DNA of 64,000 bases, taken from the NCBI GenBank assembly GCA_019671005.1, contig CM033725.1:36788678-36852677 (forward strand), read 5' to 3'. This document shows positions 46,016-56,597 of this stretch, one piece after another (the first letter of the stretch is position 1; each line of letters begins with the position of its first letter). The stretch is from Hibiscus mutabilis (lineage: Eukaryota > Streptophyta > Magnoliopsida > Malvales > Malvaceae). The position numbers were made by a program, and so were the translations under genes. The notes beneath the pieces are model-generated. The model did no database searches. It saw only the letters and a list, made by a program, of their open reading frames with translations, and had not been told where the DNA came from.

Positions 46016-46393
46016 TTTAATTGTACACTGATTTTTGGACCATTGAATAAGTACAATTAAAAGTTAAAAATAAAAGATTTGGAAGGCGAAAAAAGTGAGA
46101 AGTGAATAATTTAAACTATGAATATACACTAATCTAATAATTCAAAATCAGTTTAAATTTGTGGATCTTACCCTGGATGGATGGACCAAAGAGGACTGGG
46201 GAGCGGTCGACTCTTGTAAATTTAAAATTCATGTATGATTTAGAAATTATTTATTTATTTTTTTATTGAAAATTTATTTTCGTTTCCTTCAAATTTTATA
46301 GATTCACCCCTAAAATTTTATAGGTACATCCCCTAACATAAAATCATGTATATGTGATAATCCCAATACGTTTAAACTTTTTAATTATTATTA
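46016..46393. other. Intergenic AT-rich sequence
   Basis: No supported features. It ends with ttattatta (46385-46393), the left copy of the 9-bp flank of the Mutator-like element. Confidence 0.45.
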
Positions 46394-47825
46394 GGCTAAA
46401 GTACATAGATGATCACCAAACTTTTAGGGTACTTTCATTTTGGTCACTAAACTTTTAAAATTTTCATTGAGGTCACCCAACTTTTATTTCACTTTCATTT
46501 TGGTCCCTCGCATTACCTTGGGTTAGAAAATGCTAATGTGGCAGTTATCTTCTTCTTCAACCTTTTTTTTCTCTCCTTTGTTTTTCCTCCATAAACACAA
46601 AAACTTACAAAAGTATGACTTTCATCTCCCGATTTTCTTCATTTATTATTCTACCCTTAGATATTATTATGAATTAAATTTAATTTCTTCCAACACTTCA
46701 TCTTTTTAGGGGTTGATTTAGTGAAATGAAAAAACATGGAATAGAGGTATTGGAATTTGATTTATTACTCTCAGAAACCATAATTTGTAACGCTACAGCA
46801 GCGCTTTAACATGTCCAAGGAGCAACTACTTTTTACTATTGGTTCAACATAGATACCTGCAAGAGCGTACAATTATTGATCAGATCACTATTACCACAAG
46901 TTAGATTTCACAATCTGCATTTTCCCTAAGCACTAAATATGCTAATGGCTGCTATTTTTTTTTTATAAAGCCTCAAGACTCCTATAGTCTAGTAGGTTGA
47001 TGCTCTAGCATCAAGCATTTAAGGCTACTACATTCTCAATGACTCGAACTCGAGACCTTAGTTAAGTTGGAACAATCTATGTCGACTAATTCAAACGCTT
47101 TATGGTTATAGATTAACTAGTTTGAATGGAGTTAATCTTCTCCTTAGTTCCCTATTTAATCTCAAATTTAAACTACTGGTTGAAAGTGATTTTCAGTGGA
47201 GATGTTCTGTTTGCTCTCTGTTTCTCGGCCTTCAATGCTGCAACTATTGATCAAAACTTAAGCAGGGAGCGGAAATAATTATAGGTTTCCTATAAGACAA
47301 TTACTTAACAATTTTGATATTTTTATTGAATTTCTTATGATTCTATATGCAACTAATTAAACATTAAAAAGAAAATTGAAAGATAAGATCTATAAAACTC
47401 AGATGGGTAGATAAATTTCTGCCAAATTCTCAGTTCACTTTTGCTGGCAAAGGCTGAGGGCTTTCGAGCTAAGACATGAAGTGCTGTCTCCCCATTCGAA
47501 TCACGCAGAACAGTCTCTATTCCATATTTTTTTCATTTCACTAAATCAACAATATGAAGTGTTAGGGGAATAAATAAAGAAAATCAGGAGATAAAAGGTC
47601 ATACTTTTCTAAGTTTTTATATTTATGGAGGAAAAAACAGAGTAGAGGAAGAAAGAGATAGAAGAAGAAGATAACTGTCATGTTAGCATTTTCTAACCGA
47701 AGATAACGAGAGAGACTAAAATAAAAGTAAAATAAAAATTGAGTGACACTAATAAAAATTTTAAAAGTTAGATAACCAAAATAAAAGCGCCCTAAACATT
47801 TGGTGACCATCTGTGTATTTTACCC
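46394..47825. mobile_element. Mutator-like element with long terminal inverted repeats (1432 bp)
   Basis: The left end GGCTAAAGTACATAGATGATCACC and the right end, read on the other strand (GGGTAAAATACACAGATGGTCACC), start an imperfect inverted repeat of over 300 bp. Its arms, about 46394-46760 and 47507-47825, share 'tagaaaatgctaa', 'agttatcttcttctt', 'cctccataaa' and, at the inner end, gatttagtgaaatgaaaaaa. Flanks are 9-bp ttattatta on both sides, the size expected of Mutator, although they lie in a simple TTA run. The interior (46760-47507) shows no transposase. A truncated relative lies at 52413-52537. Confidence 0.78.
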
Positions 47826-47847
47826 TTATTATTATTATTATTATTAT
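47826..47847. repeat. (TTA)n microsatellite
   Basis: Seven or so TTA units directly after the Mutator-like element; the first nine bases double as its right target duplication. Confidence 0.8.
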
Positions 47848-47904
47848 AACTGTAGGTTAATATTTTTGAGACAAATTAATTAATTATCTTAATTCCTAAC
47901 CGTT

Positions 47905-48170
47905 TTGCTTTATATATATAAAAAAATCGTCACACGTGTTGCACCGTATGATAAATAAAAGAGAAAAAGTGGCCGTTGGATTGAAAGAGGTATAGAAGTA
48001 ATGTTAGATAAATAAACCCAGGTCTCTTTGCGGCCGCTAATTCTCTTTCCCTCTCTCCGTCCCCTCTTCACCTCAGAACCCGCTTCTCGACCCGATTCGA
48101 TACCCGCAAACATAACCCAATACAATCCACTGCCCGTTTCGGTACTACGTTCTACACTTTTTTCTTTCCA
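47905..48170 (+). promoter_or_regulatory. Promoter-like region and candidate 5' leader exon of the BED/hAT gene
   Basis: A TATA-type box (tatatatataaaaaa, 47911-47926) is followed by CACGTG, a G-box core, at 47933-47938. Then comes a CT-rich, less AT-rich stretch (about 48020-48150) typical of plant 5' untranslated exons (ctctttccctctctccgtcccctc). The coding exon starts 1.9 kb downstream, so an intron in the leader is inferred, with a possible acceptor just before 49886 (ttactag|gctcatgcg). Transcript data would be needed to fix the exon ends. Confidence 0.45.
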
Positions 48171-49894
48171 TTTCACATATAATTTGGGCTTTGAACTTCT
48201 GTTATGATTTTGTCGTTAAAGAAATGTGCTTGCTTTGTGATTTTGTTTATTTATTTTATTATTTTTCCTTTCTCGTGGATGCTATCATGCTGGATATGAA
48301 TGGTGATTTTAGAAGCAGCAAAACTGTAAATTATATTGCATGTTAATTGTATTTATTGTTGAAATCCTAGAACGTTTGGTTCTTATAGATTCGGATTTCT
48401 TTTAAAAACTTCAAGGGAATAAAGAAAAAGAATCTTTCATAGGTGCTATGTTTACGAATTGTTCCTTTAAAATGCTATTTTATGATGAATTCCTCGCTGG
48501 TGATACTATTTAACTTGTTATCCTGTATGTATAAGAGATGTCACAACTTGGGTAATTTACATTCTAATTCATTGAACTTTGTATTGGTTTTCGTGTATGT
48601 CCCGGAATTTTAATTTTATCAAATTACATTACTGAATTTATATCATTAACAAATTAAGTTACCTGTGCTAGCTTTGTAAGTAAATTTAATGGAGAAGCTA
48701 ACCCATCATGCGTACTTGAACACTTGAACTTATCTTTTCACGTCATCATTAATAATTTATTCATCTTGCATACACGTCCGTCTGTTTTTCCGTAATGCCG
48801 GCATGAGAAGATATTTGACCTCACATACTAGTGAGGCATTATCTTGATGACATGTAAAAAATAAACCTTGTTCATGTGCATGTTAAGTCGACTTTTCCAT
48901 TAAAATTACTCATCGGAATTAGCATAAGTCACCTATGGCTTTATGAATGATGTCAAGTCTAATGATTCATAATGTAAATTACCCTCAAAATCTTATTCTT
49001 TTCAATTTACCTGTTGTCAGATATTTTATGCATATAGGAAAATCCCAAGGCTTTTTAGCTTCTTGTAATTGACAAATACACAACAAAAACCAGCTTGTGT
49101 TTTAACGTTTATTTGCAACGGATAATCATGATTCATGTAAGCCTCAAAGAAATGCTTTTGTGGGTTTTGCTAATTTTTTTCTTGGACTAAATCAATTCAT
49201 TGAGTTGCTTATGTTCTATGCAAGATCTGACCTTTCTTTTTGAACTTCTTTAAAAAATATATGCATTATCAAAACCTCGAAAAGAAAATGACAGTTATTA
49301 CACCCTTTATTCTGTTTTGTGTAGTAAACAAATATACTTGTCTTCTCTAGCAAATATTTTGTAAGTTCAACCATTATTCTCCATATGGAAACCCCTTATA
49401 AACTCCATTACTTGGGTTTTCATTTCAGGTCTCAAGTCAATTTTCCTACTTGTCATAATATCTTCTCCGTTACCTTAGAACTAGATTATCAGCATTTGTT
49501 GATGATTGACTTTTTTCTAATAGCATGTAAAAGAGAAAGAACCTTAGGAATTGACATTACCTCCAGTGTGAAAACTTTGTTATTAATTTAATGGGACCTA
49601 TGAAAATGCGAACACACAATTATAATTATGTTCCTGTTATAAACGTATTGATGTTTTGCAGACATGTCCTCTGTAAAGGTTATGAACATTTCAGCTGTTT
49701 TGAAATTTTTTGGATCTTGGAATGTTATGACATCCGGTATATATGTTATATTATTTGTTCCTATAAAAATGCGACTTTTCCTTGGGTCTTCATGGTTGCA
49801 GTCTTTTTCTCCTTTCTTGGTAGTTGCTTTAATTATATAAGGTAGTAAGTTTGTTTGTAATATGCGCATATTTGCAAATTACTAGGCTCATGCG
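48171..49894 (+). other. Probable leader intron or upstream region
   Basis: T-rich plus-strand sequence without a supported coding frame; T-richness is usual for plant introns. Short frames at 49385-49591 and 49591-49845 have no recognisable domain. Confidence 0.4.
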
Positions 49895-51860
49895 ATGGAT
49901 ATGTCTGATGCGGTCATAGTAAATTCGAGCAAATTGAAATCTATTGTCTGGAATGACTTCGATAGGGTGAAAAAGGGTGACACAGTTGTGGCCATTTGTA
50001 GGCATTGTAAGAAGAAACTTAGCGGATCAAGTACTAGTGGAACCTCGCATCTGAGGAACCATTTAATTAGGTGTCAAAGAAGATCTAATCATGGCGTAGC
50101 TCAATACTTTTCTGCTAAAGAGAAGAAAAAGGAAGGTTCTCTTGCCCTTGTAACCATTGATGAAGAGCAGAAGAAGGATGAAGTCCTTAGTATTATGAAT
50201 CTTAGATATGAACAAGAACAGATTAAAAATGAGCATGTTGGCATTGGTAGTAATAGCTTGGATCAAAGGCGGAGCCAATTTGATCTTGCCCGAATGATCA
50301 TATTACATAACTATCCATTGGCTATGGTGGAGCATGCTGGGTTCAAGATATTTGTCGGGAATCTACAGCCCTTGTTTGAACTTGTGACATGTAATAAAGT
50401 TGAAGCTGATTGCATGGAAATCTATGCGAAGGAGAAGCAAAAGGCATATGAAATTTTTGATAAGTTGCCTGGAAAAATCAGTGTATCTGCTGATATGTGG
50501 ACTGCTTCAGATGGTGCTGCTGCATACCTGAATTTTGCAGCACACTATATTGATGAGGATTGGCACTTAAAAAAGAAGATTCTGAATTTTGTTACCATTG
50601 ATCCCTCTTATGCAGAAGACATGCATTCAGAAGTTATAATGAACTGTCTGATGGATTGGGATATAGACCGGAAGTTGTTTTCTATGATATTTGATAGTTT
50701 TACCAGTGAAAACATTGTTGATAGAGTTAGAGATCGGCTGTCGCAAAATAGGTTCCTTTATTGTAATGGTCAATTATTTGATGTTCGATGTGCCATAGAC
50801 CTTCTCAGCTGCATGGCTCATGATGCCTTGGAAGCCCTCTGTGAAGTTGCCCAGAAAATAAGGGAAAGCATTCGCTATGTTAAAAGCTCAGAAGCAACAC
50901 ATGCCACATTCAACGAGCTGGCTGACGAAGTTCAGGTTGAAACTAAAAAATGCTTATGTATTGATAACCAACTGAAATGGAACTCGACATATGTTATGCT
51001 TGAAGTTGCCTTAGAATACAGGAAAGTTTTCTCTTGTCTACAAGATCGTGACCCTGTCAACATCAAGTTTCTCCTATCTGATTTAGAATGGGATAGACTC
51101 AGTACCATTACTAGCTTCTTGAAGCTGTTTGTTGAAGTTACTAATGTTTTCACGAGAAGCAAGTATCCAACTGCAAATATATTTTTCCCCGAGATCTGTG
51201 ATATTCACTTGCAGTTGATCAAATGGTGCAAGGATCCCGATGAAAGTTTCAGTTCCTTGGCTCTAAAGATGAGAAAGAAGTTCGAAGAGTACTGGGATAA
51301 GTGCAATGTTGGTTTAGCAGTTGCAGCTATGTTAGACCCTCAGATTCAAAATGAAGCTCTTGGAGTATTACTACCCACAATTATATGGCGATAGTGCTTC
51401 GGTGTATATTGATGAAGTTTTTGAGTGTATTAAATTGCTTTACAATTAACATTCTGTAGTTTCCCCATTAGCGTCTTCCATTGATCAGGGACTGGATTGG
51501 AAAGCAAACGGTATTCCCAGTTCCGCAAAAGATTCTAGGGATAGGTTAATGGGGTTCGACAAGTTCATTAATGAAGCTTCTCAAGCTGAGGGTTCTAATT
51601 CTGATCTTGACAAGTATTTGGAGGAACCGCTTTTTCCTCGTAATATCGATTTCGACGTATTGAATTGGTGGAAGGTTCACACTCCACGGTATCCTATCCT
51701 ATCTATGATGGCACGCAATATTCTAGGGATTCCCATATCCAAAGTCGCATCAGAATCAAGATTTGACACCCGGGGAAGAGTGCTTGATCATAACTGGATC
51801 TCGTTGCCTCCGATTACTATTCAAGCCCTCATGTGTGCACAAAGATTGGATACAGAGTGA
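49895..51860 (+). pseudogene. BED zinc-finger, RICESLEEPER/DAYSLEEPER-like domesticated hAT transposase, frameshifted
   Basis: The open frame from ATG 49895 gives 499 residues to 51394. Residues 18-63 are a BED finger (W19; AICRHCKKK with C35, C38; SHLRNHLIRC with H52, H56, C60). A basic stretch follows (AKEKKKE). Residues 195-205 read ISVSADMWTAS, the region of the first hAT catalytic Asp. KWNSTYVML (361-369) matches the conserved RW.S..L box. The RC..H box reads RCAID, losing His. At 51341 an extra C shifts the frame (LDP then RFKMKL in frame +1), and TAA at 51447-51449 is a second break. Beyond it 51549-51860 reads DKYLEEPLFPR, LNWWKVHTPRYPILSMMAR and ASESRFDTRGRV, the hAT dimerisation domain. 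Relatives are nuclear regulators of plant development. As read, the protein would lack the dimerisation domain. Confidence 0.9.
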
Positions 51861-52412
51861 ACTCGAAAGCTAGTTTCCGCTGCCCTTTGATAAGGTGGGA
51901 GCGAGCCTGGGAGGTTAGCATCATTTTTTGTAGCTGCTATTTTGTCAATAACTTTCTTTCTGTGTTGCATTTGAGGTAAATTGAAGGGTTATTTTGATCA
52001 AACTCCATATTAATTCCCATCTTTATGCTGCTCTGAATCTTCTGTAAGTGAATTAGTTGTACAGTGTATTGAAATCCTTACTTTACTCCCCCAATGTCTC
52101 GAATTCTAGTGCAGCAATGTCTGATTCGAGTAGTTCATTTAGCTCATGAGACTCGTTTTTTTTAATATAAAAATATGAATATTTATTTTAAAAGATTCAG
52201 GTTCAACAATAAATAATCGAATTTATCAAGGTTTTTATTAGGTAAATGAATATGTTCAAGTTGGATTTTTATCACAAATCATACTTGAGTTTTACAATAA
52301 AGTCAATTGAGCTCGAGTTTGGACCTAATTTTGAAGTGTAATATCAGGTGGGGTTGAGTTCGAATCTCTTCATGGTTCTTTAAAAATATGATCGTTTAAC
52401 ATAAATTTTTGG
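51861..52412 (+). other. 3' flank of the BED/hAT locus
   Basis: No coding support. It probably contains the former 3' untranslated region (T-rich, about 51900-52080). The remainder to 52412 is AT-rich spacer. Confidence 0.45.
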
Positions 52413-52537
52413 GTAAACTATATTGGTGTTACTAAACTTTTAAGGCGCTTTTAATATGGTTATTGAACTTTTAAAACTTTTATTGCAGTCATTGAATTTT
52501 TAATTTGCTTTCATTATAGTCACTTGTGACACGTTCG
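52413..52537. repeat. Truncated terminal repeat related to the Mutator-like element
   Basis: gggtaaactatattggtgttactaaactttt and the following cttttaat.tggt.attgaacttttaaaa pattern match the outer about 120 bp of the 46394-47825 terminal repeat. Only one arm is present; it abuts the Tat integrase fragment. Confidence 0.65.
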
Positions 52538-52885
52538 AGCATGATTGATGTAGTCTCCTTCCATAGTAGACTAATAATAGCCGAGTCTCATGATTCGCTT
52601 GGCCATAGTAAACCGGCTAGGGTGAGTCGCACAAACTCCCTCGTAAACTTCTTCTAGAATCAGTTGGTCTCCTTGGCTTTCACACATCTTAATAAGACTT
52701 GGTCTTAGCTCTTTTTGTACAAGATTCCTCCGTCCAAGACATATCCCGCAGCCATTTTTCGGATCGTTTTTTTGCCATTTTCGGTTGCCTGAGGCAGGTA
52801 CTCCTGAAACTTAATGTATTGCAATATGTCATGGTACCATAGAATGCTATTTGTTTCTTCTTCTACGCCATAACAATGTGCCGAC
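52538..52885 (-). pseudogene. Tat integrase N-terminal fragment
   Basis: Minus strand from 52885: SAHC, then ILWYHDILQYIKFQEYLPQATENGKKT, AAGYVLDGGILYKK, then in another frame ILEEVYEGVCATHPSRFTMAKRIMRLGYY and INHARTC. This is the stretch before the integrase with the H..H..C zinc region of Tat elements. It continues directly from the RNase H end at 55393, across the LINE. It has stops and one frame change and ends at 52538 inside the zinc region. Confidence 0.82.
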
Positions 52886-54550
52886 CTTTCTTAGGAATTG
52901 GCGAAACTTTGAACCAGATGATCAATAAGGTCGTTGATACTGGACTTCTCTCAGAAATTCTAATGGGAAGAGGCGATAACTACTCTCGAATTTCACGTTT
53001 CTAGTACGCGGATGACTTAATTATTTTTTGTGGAGTAGCTGAAACTCAAGTTCTCAATGTTGGTGTTAAGGGTGTTCGAATTAGCTTCAGGTCTGCAACT
53101 GAACTTAAAGAAAAGCAGAATTTTCGGTAGCAATGTCGAGGAGGATAATATTGAAAGATGGGCGGATCGAATAGGATGTGCGGTTGGAAAGTTCCCGGAT
53201 GAATACTTGAGTCTTCCGCTTGGAGCGAAGCGTAATTCTGTGACACTTTGGAAGCTAGTTTTATCCAAGATCGCTTCAAAGCTAGCAGGTTGGAAATCGA
53301 TCTCCCTCTCTCGGTGGAAGGATTACACTAATAAGGTCTGTGTTAACTAGCTTGCCGGTTTATTTCCTCTCCTTATGTAGAATGTCTGTGGTTGTTTATC
53401 ACAAAATGAACATCATCCTATCAAAATTTCTATGGGGAACATCAGATAGGAAGAAAATCTATTGGATTAGTTGGAACGAGGTATGCTCCTTCTCGAGTGG
53501 AGGATTGGGGATTGTGGATATTGATGTAAAAATTGGAAAATGGAGCTGGAGATTTGGAAACGAACATAATATTTTATGGAAGCAATGTATAAGCAAATAT
53601 AACTATGATCAATCTAACATTATTCCCCCATGTACACAGCCTCGTGTAGTATCATGGATTTGGAGAGGAATTCTAAATACATATATTGGTGATGAATCGG
53701 GTAGTGTTGTGAAGGATAATTTACGTGTCCAGGTGGGGGATGGGAGGGCAATTCGTTTCTGGCTCGATGCTTGGATCAGTGAGCTCCCTCTTAAAGATTT
53801 ATTCCCTAGAATTTTTGCCCTATTTTGAATAAAGAAGGGAAATTTTAGATTTTGAAAATAAGCAAAGTCCAGGATGGATCTGGAATATTCCGTTTAGGAG
53901 AATTTTACTTGATTGGGAAAAGCAACAGTGGGATGATTTTTGCAGCCTGCTCAATGGTTTTGTTGGGTCTGTCACGAGTTCGGATTGGATTAAGTGGCTC
54001 GAATCAGGAGATGGATCTTACTCTGTGAATTCAGTGGCTCTTATGTTGAAGTCGGACACTCCCTCACATTTTGATTGGAAGAAGATTGTTTGGCTTGGCA
54101 TTGCCCCATTTAAGGTGGAGGCGTTCATTTGGTTGGTACTACATCAAAGAGTTCCTGTCAAAAGTGAACTTATTAAAAGGGGGTTGTCTTGAACAACGAT
54201 AGTCTCTGCCCGTTCTGTCAATCGTATCCAAATTCGGTTGAACATTTGTTCTTTTCTTGCATTGTAACATGGAAGGTCTAGGGTGTGTTTTATTCCCTGT
54301 GGGGTATCTCAACTGTTATCCATAATGATCCTAGAATGTTTCTCTTGTCATGGAATGCCCCTTACCCCGGTAGCCCTCAAAGGATATTGATTTGGAAAAT
54401 TATCTCGTTCGTAGTGCTGTGGACGATTTGGTTGTTTAGGAATGATCTCGTTTTTAAGGGGAAAGTTTTAAATACTCAACAGTTAACTTTCTTAGCCAAA
54501 TACTGAGTAGCTTGCTGGTTCAAAGCAAAATTTCATGATTCTCCTTTTCG
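52886..54550 (+). pseudogene. LINE reverse transcriptase end and zinc-binding region
   Basis: Starts FLGIGETLNQMINKV. The catalytic box is preceded by a stop (F*YADDLIIF; FYADD or FQYADD is usual, near 53007-53025). Then FELASGLQLNLKKSRIFGS, LPLGAKRNS, KLAGWKSISLSRW, LTSLPVYFLSLCRM, SKFLWG and GGLGIVDI (53057-53828), and after several frame changes the zf-RVT: SLCPFCQSYPNSVEHLFFSC (54205-54260; C..C....H..C) and WTIWLFRNDLVFKGK (54420-54470). Several stops make it inactive. Confidence 0.9.
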
Positions 54551-54551
54551 T

Positions 54552-55046
54552 GTGAAAGATATTGTTGCTAATCTAACTATTGCAGATGACTATTCCCCGT
54601 CTAAATTGGTGTATCATAAAGTTAAATCTTGGTGCCCTCCTCCTAAGGGATATCTCAAGTTTAACGTAAATGGCGCTATGAAAATGGATGGAAGTGCTGG
54701 GGGAATAAGAGGGATTCTTCGGGATAGTGCATGTAACTCTTTGCTGTCTTTTTCGATCTCGATTGGTGCTGGGTCACCGGTGCTGGCAGATATCCTGGCA
54801 ATCGACCATGCGGTTAAGAGTTACCTTACTTCAGTGTGGTTTGGTCAATTTAAATTAATAATTGAGAGTGACTGTCCGAATATGGTGGGTTGGATTTTAA
54901 ACCCTTTAAAATCACATCCCAATTGCGTAAATTTGATGCAGAAGGTTTCGACAACAATTATTCAATCTAACATCTCGGTAAAATACATTTCCAGGGCCTG
55001 TAATATCGAAGCTGATACATTAGCAAAATGGGCTGTTGGATGAATG
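54552..55046 (+). pseudogene. LINE RNase H (RVT_3), 163-codon open frame
   Basis: PPPKGYLKFNVNGAMKMDGSAGGIRGILRD carries the first catalytic position as N (FNVNGA; FNVDGA is usual), so a key Asp is replaced. LADILAIDHAV carries A-D where the second acidic residue (usually E) is expected, LIIESDCPNMVGWI has the third (ESD), and ADTLAKWAVG ends the protein. The frame is open, but at least the first catalytic residue is lost, and the upstream reading is broken. Confidence 0.9.
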
Positions 55047-55392
55047 TCGTTGATGATGCTTCTGGGGAGATAAGCCGGGTGTAGAAGGGTGTTTTGAGTA
55101 TGTTTCGGGGGTTAGATTTTATGTAAGATGGCTCTGGTAGTTGGAACTTGAAGATTGTTGTTAAGGAGGGGTTAGTTCAATATAGGTTCTTTGCCTTTGA
55201 TTGTAAGAGTTGGACAATGGTTTTTGGGTGACTTCTTGTATGGCCTTTGGTATTGGTATTAATAAATTGATAAGGGGCACTCTTTTCTTTTTTCCGTAAC
55301 TCTTTCTCCTGTGGAGATTGGGTTGGTAAAAATACGAAAAAAGTTTTTAACTAGGCCTTTTTTACCTTTAAAAAAAATAACAATGTGCTGAC

Positions 55393-56597
55393 AAGTCAGA
55401 AATTCGCATCTGGACGAGCATCATTTTGGCACCTTCACTCTCCTTGAATGTCGTATAAATAGTGTGATAAGAGCATCCGCCATTTGATTATCTTCCTTCG
55501 GGAGGTGCTTGAAAGTAATTTGCTTGAACTCTTTAATTAGTTCAAGGACCAATTTCTGATACTCGATCAACTTTGAATCTTTCGTTTTCCACTTTCCCCA
55601 GATTTGATAAATGATTAGGGCGGAATCCCCGAAGACCTTTAGAACTTTGATCTTTCTTTCTATTGCTACTCATAATCCCATAATACAAGCTGCGTATTCA
55701 GCCATATTGGTGGTGTAAAAAAACTTGAAACGGCTAGTAAAAGGATAATGATAACCTTTCGGCAAAACAAAACTGTCCCAATGCCACGACCCAAGGTGTT
55801 AGAAGCTCCATCAAAATTGAGGACCCACGAATTGGCTGAGTTGTCTTCTTCACTTGTGATGTACATCAAATCCTCATCAGGAGACTTAAAATCCAAGGCT
55901 TCGTAATCTTCAAAGGAGGGACTTGCCAAGAAGTCTACTATGGAGCTTCCTTTTACCGTTTTTGGCTGACATATTGAATGTCAAATTCTATTAACAACAT
56001 CTGCCAGTGGGCCAATCTTCATGACAGGGTTGGTGCTTCCATCATGAATTTTAGAGGGTCGAGCTTTAATTAGTTCAAGGACCAATTTCTGATACTCGAT
56101 CAACTTTGAATCTTTCGTTTTCCACTTTCCCCAGATTTGATAAATGATTAGGGCGGAATCCCCGAAGACCTTTAGAACCTTGATCTTTCTTTCTATTGTT
56201 GCTCATAATCCCATAATACAAGCTGCGTATTCAACCATATTGTTGGTGTAAAAAAACTTGAAACGGCTAGTAAAAGGATAATGATAACCTTTCGGCAAAA
56301 CCAAGACTGTCCCAATTCCACGACCCAAGGTGTTAGAAGCTCCATCAAAATTGAGGACCCACGAATTGGCTGAGTTGTCTTCTTCACTTGTGATGTACAT
56401 CAGATCCTCATCAGGAGACTTAAAATCCAAGGCTTCGTAATCTTCAAAGGAGGGACTTGCCAAGAAGTCTACTATGGAGCTTCCTTTTACCGTTTTTGGC
56501 TGACATATTGAATGTCAAATTCTGTTAACAACATCTGCTAGTGGGCCAATCTTCATGACAGGGTTGGTGCTTCCATCATGAATTTTAGAGGGTCGAG
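55393..56597 (-). pseudogene. Tat second RNase H region, tandemly duplicated
   Basis: Minus strand: FLASPSFEDYEALDF, ANSWVLNFDGASNTLGRGIGTVL (catalytic D in FDGASN), KGYHYPFTSRFKFFYTNNMVEYAACIMGL (E in VEYAACIMG), then FGDSALIIYQIWGKW (D) and SKLIEYQKLVLELI, HLPREDNQMADAL. This is the RNase H of Tat/Ogre elements. The block occurs twice, 55531-56063 and 56064-56597. The copy nearer the end has a 1-base loss (aaaacaaaactg for aaaaccaagactg) that shifts the frame. Confidence 0.88.
55531..56597. repeat. 533/534-bp tandem duplication in the Tat element
   Basis: Units 55531-56063 and 56064-56597 start ctttaattagttcaagg and end gagggtcgag. They differ at only a few positions, so the duplication is recent relative to the element's decay. 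Confidence 0.93.

Larger units (their letters stand above)
52886..55376 (+). mobile_element. 5'-truncated LINE (L1-type) inserted in the Tat element
   Basis: Flanked by a 16-bp target duplication ataacaatgtgcYgac (52870-52885 and 55377-55392; one mismatch), with an A-rich tail just before the right copy. It begins in reverse transcriptase and runs through zinc-binding region and RNase H to the 3' end, the usual product of abortive LINE reverse transcription. Coding parts are listed separately; the rest (55047-55376) is its 3' untranslated region. Confidence 0.93.

Noticed and set aside
45301..46031. Two plus-strand frames of 114 and 133 codons
   Set aside because: They are opposite to a minus-strand LINE ORF1-like reading and show no domain.
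47905..51860. Calling the BED/hAT locus an intact gene with an intron hiding the lesions
   Set aside because: The sequence around both lesions (51341 and 51447) itself reads as conserved hAT protein, so an intron there would remove coding sequence.
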